Assembly (NCBI GenBank): GCA_002371375.1 | Contig: DFIB01000127.1 | Location: 1 to 7,349, forward strand | From: Mageeibacillus sp. UBA3708 | Lineage (GTDB): Bacteria > Bacillota > Clostridia > Saccharofermentanales > Saccharofermentanaceae | Direction: 5' to 3' | Length of the DNA: 7,349 nt | In this document: one piece after another, positions 5,399-7,349 of the stretch | How positions within the stretch are numbered: position 1 is the stretch's first letter | How the letters are laid out: each line of letters opens with the position of its first letter | Translations under genes and position numbers: made by a program | The notes under the pieces: generated by a model | Databases searched by the model: none | Told to the model about the DNA's origin: nothing | Seen by the model: only the letters and a program-made list of their open reading frames with translations

Positions 5399-5908
5399 AT
5401 GGTAACAAAGGCGAATGATGAATTACTGCAGGAGACATATCAGGAGAATCTTAAGAAGATTCCTCCTTTCTTCAGGCTCACGAAGAAGTCGTTGATAACA
5501 GCCGGATGCGTACTCGCAGTGATACTTATCTTGCTCGTTGTATTTATATTTGTGTTCATACCTTTCGGAAGTGCAGACTCCCTTCAGAACCTCGAGAATC
5601 TGGTCAATCTCTGGGCATATATAATCGTGGCGGCGATACCGGTACTGGCTGTCGTAGTGTGGTTTCTTATATGCCGTTATCTGGACGGCAAAGCTTTTCG
5701 CGAGGCCTCGGAATTCGCGCTCAAGCACGCACAGTGGGAAGAGGAGAGACTCAAGGAATCCCACAGGGAGCTTCAGTTCGAGCATATCGAACAGCCGGCA
5801 GCCGTTCCCGTCAAGTCGGGCAAAGGCAGAACATGTCCCGAATGCGGCGCGCCCATGATGCCCATGGAATCCCGCTGCACGGTCTGTGGCGCCAGGTATC
5901 ATGATTGA
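5399..5908 (+). CDS. Two-helix membrane protein with C-terminal zinc ribbon
   Basis: 169 residues, no recognised family. Order along the chain: a polar N-terminus (1-30), membrane helix 1 (about 31-56, rich in Ile/Leu/Val/Phe), a short loop with charged and Asn residues, membrane helix 2 (about 72-92), then a charged helical stretch (about 98-130, probable coiled coil, rich in Glu/Lys/Arg). After a Pro-rich linker come CPECG (146-150) and CTVCG (160-164), four cysteines in a CxxC-N10-CxxC pattern typical of a zinc ribbon. Positive residues flank helix 1, and a metal-binding tail in the cytoplasm is the likely topology. The function is unknown; such tails often bind protein or nucleic acid partners. 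It is divergent from the asparaginase gene and is followed after 58 bases by the VTT-domain gene, which has its own promoter. Confidence 0.8.
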   Translation: MVTKANDELLQETYQENLKKIPPFFRLTKKSLITAGCVLAVILILLVVFIFVFIPFGSADSLQNLENLVNLWAYIIVAAIPVLAVVVWFLICRYLDGKAFREASEFALKHAQWEEERLKESHRELQFEHIEQPAAVPVKSGKGRTCPECGAPMMPMESRCTVCGARYHD

Positions 5909-5933
5909 CTGATAATCACGTAGAGTTTATACT
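5905..5933 (+). promoter_or_regulatory. Promoter of the VTT-domain gene
   Basis: TTGACT (5905-5910) and TATACT (5928-5933) are separated by exactly 17 bases, each one base from the vegetative sigma consensus. The -35 overlaps the stop codon of the preceding gene. The expected start is near 5940, 27 bases before the ATG at 5967. The gene can therefore be expressed independently of the zinc-ribbon gene. Confidence 0.7.
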
Positions 5934-5952
5934 ATCCCCAATTTAGGGATAG
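5932..5952 (+). promoter_or_regulatory. Dyad over the VTT gene start site (operator-like)
   Basis: CTATCCC, a 7-base centre, then GGGATAG: a perfect inverted repeat. It overlaps the last two bases of the -10, spans the predicted start point near 5940, and touches the weak Shine-Dalgarno region (AGGACGGA, 5951-5958). Because its left arm is mostly upstream of the predicted start, a DNA operator is more likely than an mRNA hairpin. No U-tract follows, so it is not a terminator of the normal kind. Confidence 0.5.
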
Positions 5953-5966
5953 GACGGAATAACAAA

Positions 5967-6680
5967 ATGCAGGAAGAAACTGTTAAGAAAAAAAGCGGCT
6001 TTCTCTTATTCTTCAAGATACTGAGCATAATCCTCATCATAGGCGTGGTGGCGCTCGTCGGTTATCTGAGCTACCGGTTCCTGTCAGACCCCAAGGAGTT
6101 CTCCGGCTGGATCAGGAGCCACGGCATGTGGGGATATCTCGTTTATATCGGGATCACGATCCTTCAGATAATTATCACGGTAATCCCGGGAGGACCGCTG
6201 GAACTTGCAGGAGGATATGCTTTTGGGGCGTTCCTGGGAACACTGCTGTTCGTTATCGGAGCCTTCATCGGCAGTCTCATATCGTTCGGCCTCGTGCGCA
6301 AATTCGGGCGTGACTTTGTCGAGGCTCAGTTCTCCAAGAAGCAGATCAAAAAGCTGTCGTTCCTCGAAGACGAACAGAAGCTGAACTTCATCTTCATGAT
6401 ACTGTTCATCATACCGGGATGCCCCAAAGACCTGCTCTGCTATGTTGCAGGCCTCACGAGGATGAAGCTGTCAGCCTTCTGCGTCATTGCCACCCTGGGA
6501 CGTCTTCCGGCCGTCATTGGAACAGCCGTCGGCGGCCAGGCGATCGAGGCAGGCAACTACACCATGGCGATCATCGCCTTTGCTGCGACTGCGGCAGTAA
6601 GCCTCGTCGGAATGCTCATCTATTCAGCCATAATCAAGAGGAAGAACAGGAAATCCGATACAGCGTCGGGTTCATTGTGA
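5967..6680 (+). CDS. VTT-domain membrane protein (TVP38/TMEM64-like, DedA superfamily)
   Basis: 237 residues, the usual size. An N-terminal basic stretch (KKKS, 7-10) is followed by helix 1 (about 11-36). The VTT (SNARE-associated) core shows TVIPGGPLELAGGYAFG (71-87) as a re-entrant Pro-Gly loop with Glu79, then a Gly-rich helix (88-110), RKFGRDFVE (111-119) and a polar linker. A second Pro-Gly loop, FIIPGCPKDLLCYVAG (147-162), is followed by LGRLPAVIGTAVGG (177-190) and a last helix (about 198-224). The two PG loops reflect the internal repeat of this superfamily. Relatives include DedA transporters and lipid scramblase-like proteins, implicated in flipping undecaprenyl phosphate or phospholipids; the substrate here is unknown. 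It has its own promoter and a dyad at the start site. ATG chosen at 5967; the Shine-Dalgarno is weak. Confidence 0.87.
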   Translation: MQEETVKKKSGFLLFFKILSIILIIGVVALVGYLSYRFLSDPKEFSGWIRSHGMWGYLVYIGITILQIIITVIPGGPLELAGGYAFGAFLGTLLFVIGAFIGSLISFGLVRKFGRDFVEAQFSKKQIKKLSFLEDEQKLNFIFMILFIIPGCPKDLLCYVAGLTRMKLSAFCVIATLGRLPAVIGTAVGGQAIEAGNYTMAIIAFAATAAVSLVGMLIYSAIIKRKNRKSDTASGSL

Positions 6681-6738
6681 ACAGCCGCACAGTGATTATT
6701 CAGAACTCTTGATATTAATTCGGAGCAATTCAGATATC

Positions 6739-6774
6739 TTCGTATTTTCTTCGTATGAATTCGTATGAATTCGG
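6739..6774. repeat. Short tandem repeat TTCGTATGAA
   Basis: Two perfect adjacent copies of TTCGTATGAA (6750-6759 and 6760-6769), preceded by a degenerate copy TTCGTATTTTC (6739-6749) and followed by a partial TTCGG (6770-6774). The spacing is about one helical turn, so it could be a repeated protein site upstream of the next gene, or a simple slippage repeat. Confidence 0.6.
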
Positions 6775-6798
6775 AGCCTTTTGACGGCTCTCAGGCCT

Positions 6799-6804
6799 TA
6801 TAAT
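6799..6804 (+). promoter_or_regulatory. Consensus -10 (TATAAT) upstream of the nuclease-like gene
   Basis: A perfect TATAAT whose expected start point, seven bases after its end, is base 6811, the A of the ATG. No matching -35 is found at 16-18 bases; TTGACG (6781-6786) is only 12 bases away. If used, it would give a leaderless mRNA. Confidence 0.45.
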
Positions 6805-6810
6805 ATAGGC

Positions 6811-7349
6811 ATGGATTTTTATAGAATGTACGAGCTTCAGATATCATATCTTACAAAGCGCCTGGCGGAGATACCGCACGGGAGTTTTGGTGTGCGCAGA
6901 GGTGAAGCTGTAGTCAATGTTACATATGATCCGTGTGATAAGACAGTTGATTATAATCACAAGAAAGTATACAGGATCGACTCCGCACAAGGCCGGCAGT
7001 TGAGTCCGTTTATCACCGAATATACTAAGATCAGCGGTCAATTGGATACACTGAAGTTGCGGTGGAACGGTATCTTCAGATACGCTCCGCGTTTGGTGGA
7101 TTACCCGTTGAGTAAAAAGCGACAGACATTCATGACAGACGAGTTTTACCGCAATGCCAAAGAATATGCTAATCCGGTAGCCATCGAGCATCCTATCGAA
7201 TATAACGGCAGGATACTCCGTTCGAAGAATGAGCATATGTGCTGTCAGGTGCTGGATAAGCTCGGACTTGAATATAAGATCGAGATAGCAGTCGGCGATG
7301 AATACGCCAACATTCTGTATCCTGACATCACATTTCTTGTTCCCAGCCA
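6811..7349 (+). CDS. PD-(D/E)XK nuclease-like protein, clostridial uncharacterised family (partial)
   Basis: 179 codons are visible from the ATG; the frame is still open at the right edge. The N-terminal part (1-85) has a short helix, then IPHGSFGVRRG (21-31), a beta-rich segment and a helical stretch, a layout I associate with clostridial proteins of unknown function that open with an LPxGSL-like block. The C-terminal part has RILRSKNEHM (134-143, Glu141), LGLEYKIEI (151-159) and ILYPDITF (168-175, Pro171-Asp172). A helix-borne Glu, a strand, then a Pro-Asp pair is the pattern of PD-(D/E)XK nuclease folds; the expected downstream (D/E)xK is beyond the edge. I recall relatives with RSKSE and YPDFT blocks followed by YWEH, not verified. 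There is no Shine-Dalgarno before the ATG. A TTG at 6781 with GGAG upstream is a weaker alternative start. Confidence 0.6.
   Translation, partial: MDFYRMYELQISYLTKRLAEIPHGSFGVRRGEAVVNVTYDPCDKTVDYNHKKVYRIDSAQGRQLSPFITEYTKISGQLDTLKLRWNGIFRYAPRLVDYPLSKKRQTFMTDEFYRNAKEYANPVAIEHPIEYNGRILRSKNEHMCCQVLDKLGLEYKIEIAVGDEYANILYPDITFLVPS

Larger units (their letters stand above)
6681..6810. other. 130-base spacer with short repeats, no clear terminator
   Basis: An AT-rich gap between the VTT gene and the next plus-strand gene. It holds TTCGTATGAA repeats and two copies of TTCGGAGC (6719-6726 and 6770-6777). There are two weak dyads: GATAT/ATATC (6711-6738) and GAGCC/GGCTC (6774-6790). Neither is followed by a T-run, so I do not call an intrinsic terminator. 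A consensus -10 lies at the right end. Confidence 0.6.

Noticed and set aside
5304..5438. A 45-codon N-terminal extension of the asparaginase
   Set aside because: It would cross the divergent promoter region and overlap the start of the zinc-ribbon gene; the family N-terminus begins at the ATG at 5303 with GAGGT upstream.
5423..5902. Minus-strand open frame of 159 codons opposite the zinc-ribbon gene
   Set aside because: The plus-strand protein has membrane helices, a zinc ribbon and a good ribosome binding site, while the antisense product has no coherent domain.
5932..5952. CTATCCC/GGGATAG hairpin as a terminator of the zinc-ribbon gene
   Set aside because: No T-run follows, and it overlaps a strong promoter and the next gene's ribosome binding region, so an operator is the better reading.
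6774..6790. GAGCC/GGCTC hairpin as terminator of the VTT gene
   Set aside because: The stem is only five base pairs and is not followed by a T-run on either strand.
6844..7236. Minus-strand open frame of 130 codons opposite the nuclease-like gene
   Set aside because: The plus-strand frame stays open to the window edge and shows nuclease-like motifs; the minus-strand product shows none.
1..7349. CRISPR array, tRNA, rRNA, insertion sequence or attachment site
   Set aside because: No regularly spaced repeats of array type, cloverleaf-like sequences, transposase motifs or long terminal inverted repeats were seen on either strand by eye.

Overview
The window looks like a chromosomal segment of an anaerobic Firmicute, most likely class Clostridia. 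The main evidence is a minus-strand type II fatty acid synthesis operon in the Firmicute order (fabH-fabK-fabD-fabG-fabF) that uses the flavoprotein enoyl reductase FabK. Shine-Dalgarno sites of the AGGAGG type, a FabT-like operator and a C-terminal-nuclease-like protein of a kind I associate with clostridia point the same way. The genus cannot be fixed from the sequence.

Minus strand, read right to left. A divergent intergenic region near 5304-5398 starts a two-gene unit: a cytoplasmic type I asparaginase (4377-5303), then a protein resembling papain/C39 cysteine peptidases (3751-4380). The two are joined by an ATGA stop/start overlap. Seven bases after that second stop lies a well-formed promoter for the fab operon. 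Its -10 and predicted start point are covered by a FabT-type palindrome (3701-3719), and a 10-bp leader hairpin (3678-3702) sits just before the fabH ribosome binding site. The operon then runs fabH (2690-3664), fabK (1742-2671), fabD (814-1734), fabG (87-821) and the first 20 codons of fabF (1-61), with gaps of 7-25 bases or short overlaps. It continues off the left edge. FabH starts chains from acetyl-CoA and malonyl-ACP, FabD makes malonyl-ACP, FabF elongates, FabG reduces the 3-ketoacyl product, and FabK reduces the enoyl product after a dehydratase that is not in view. The carrier protein gene acpP, often found between fabH and fabK, is absent here.

Plus strand. A two-helix membrane protein with a C-terminal four-cysteine zinc ribbon (5399-5908) is followed by a VTT/DedA-type (TVP38/TMEM64-like) membrane protein (5967-6680). 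The latter has its own near-consensus promoter overlaid by a dyad. A 130-base spacer (6681-6810) with short TTCGTATGAA repeats precedes a gene that runs off the right edge (6811-7349). It encodes a protein with PD-(D/E)XK nuclease-like features, and its ATG falls where transcription would be expected to start, suggesting a leaderless mRNA.

Most of the window is ordinary housekeeping. The points most worth a second look are the layered control region of the fab operon, an FabG with an NAD-type aspartate, the asparaginase/peptidase-like pair, and the truncated nuclease-like gene with its unusual start. I see no complete novel system in this window.
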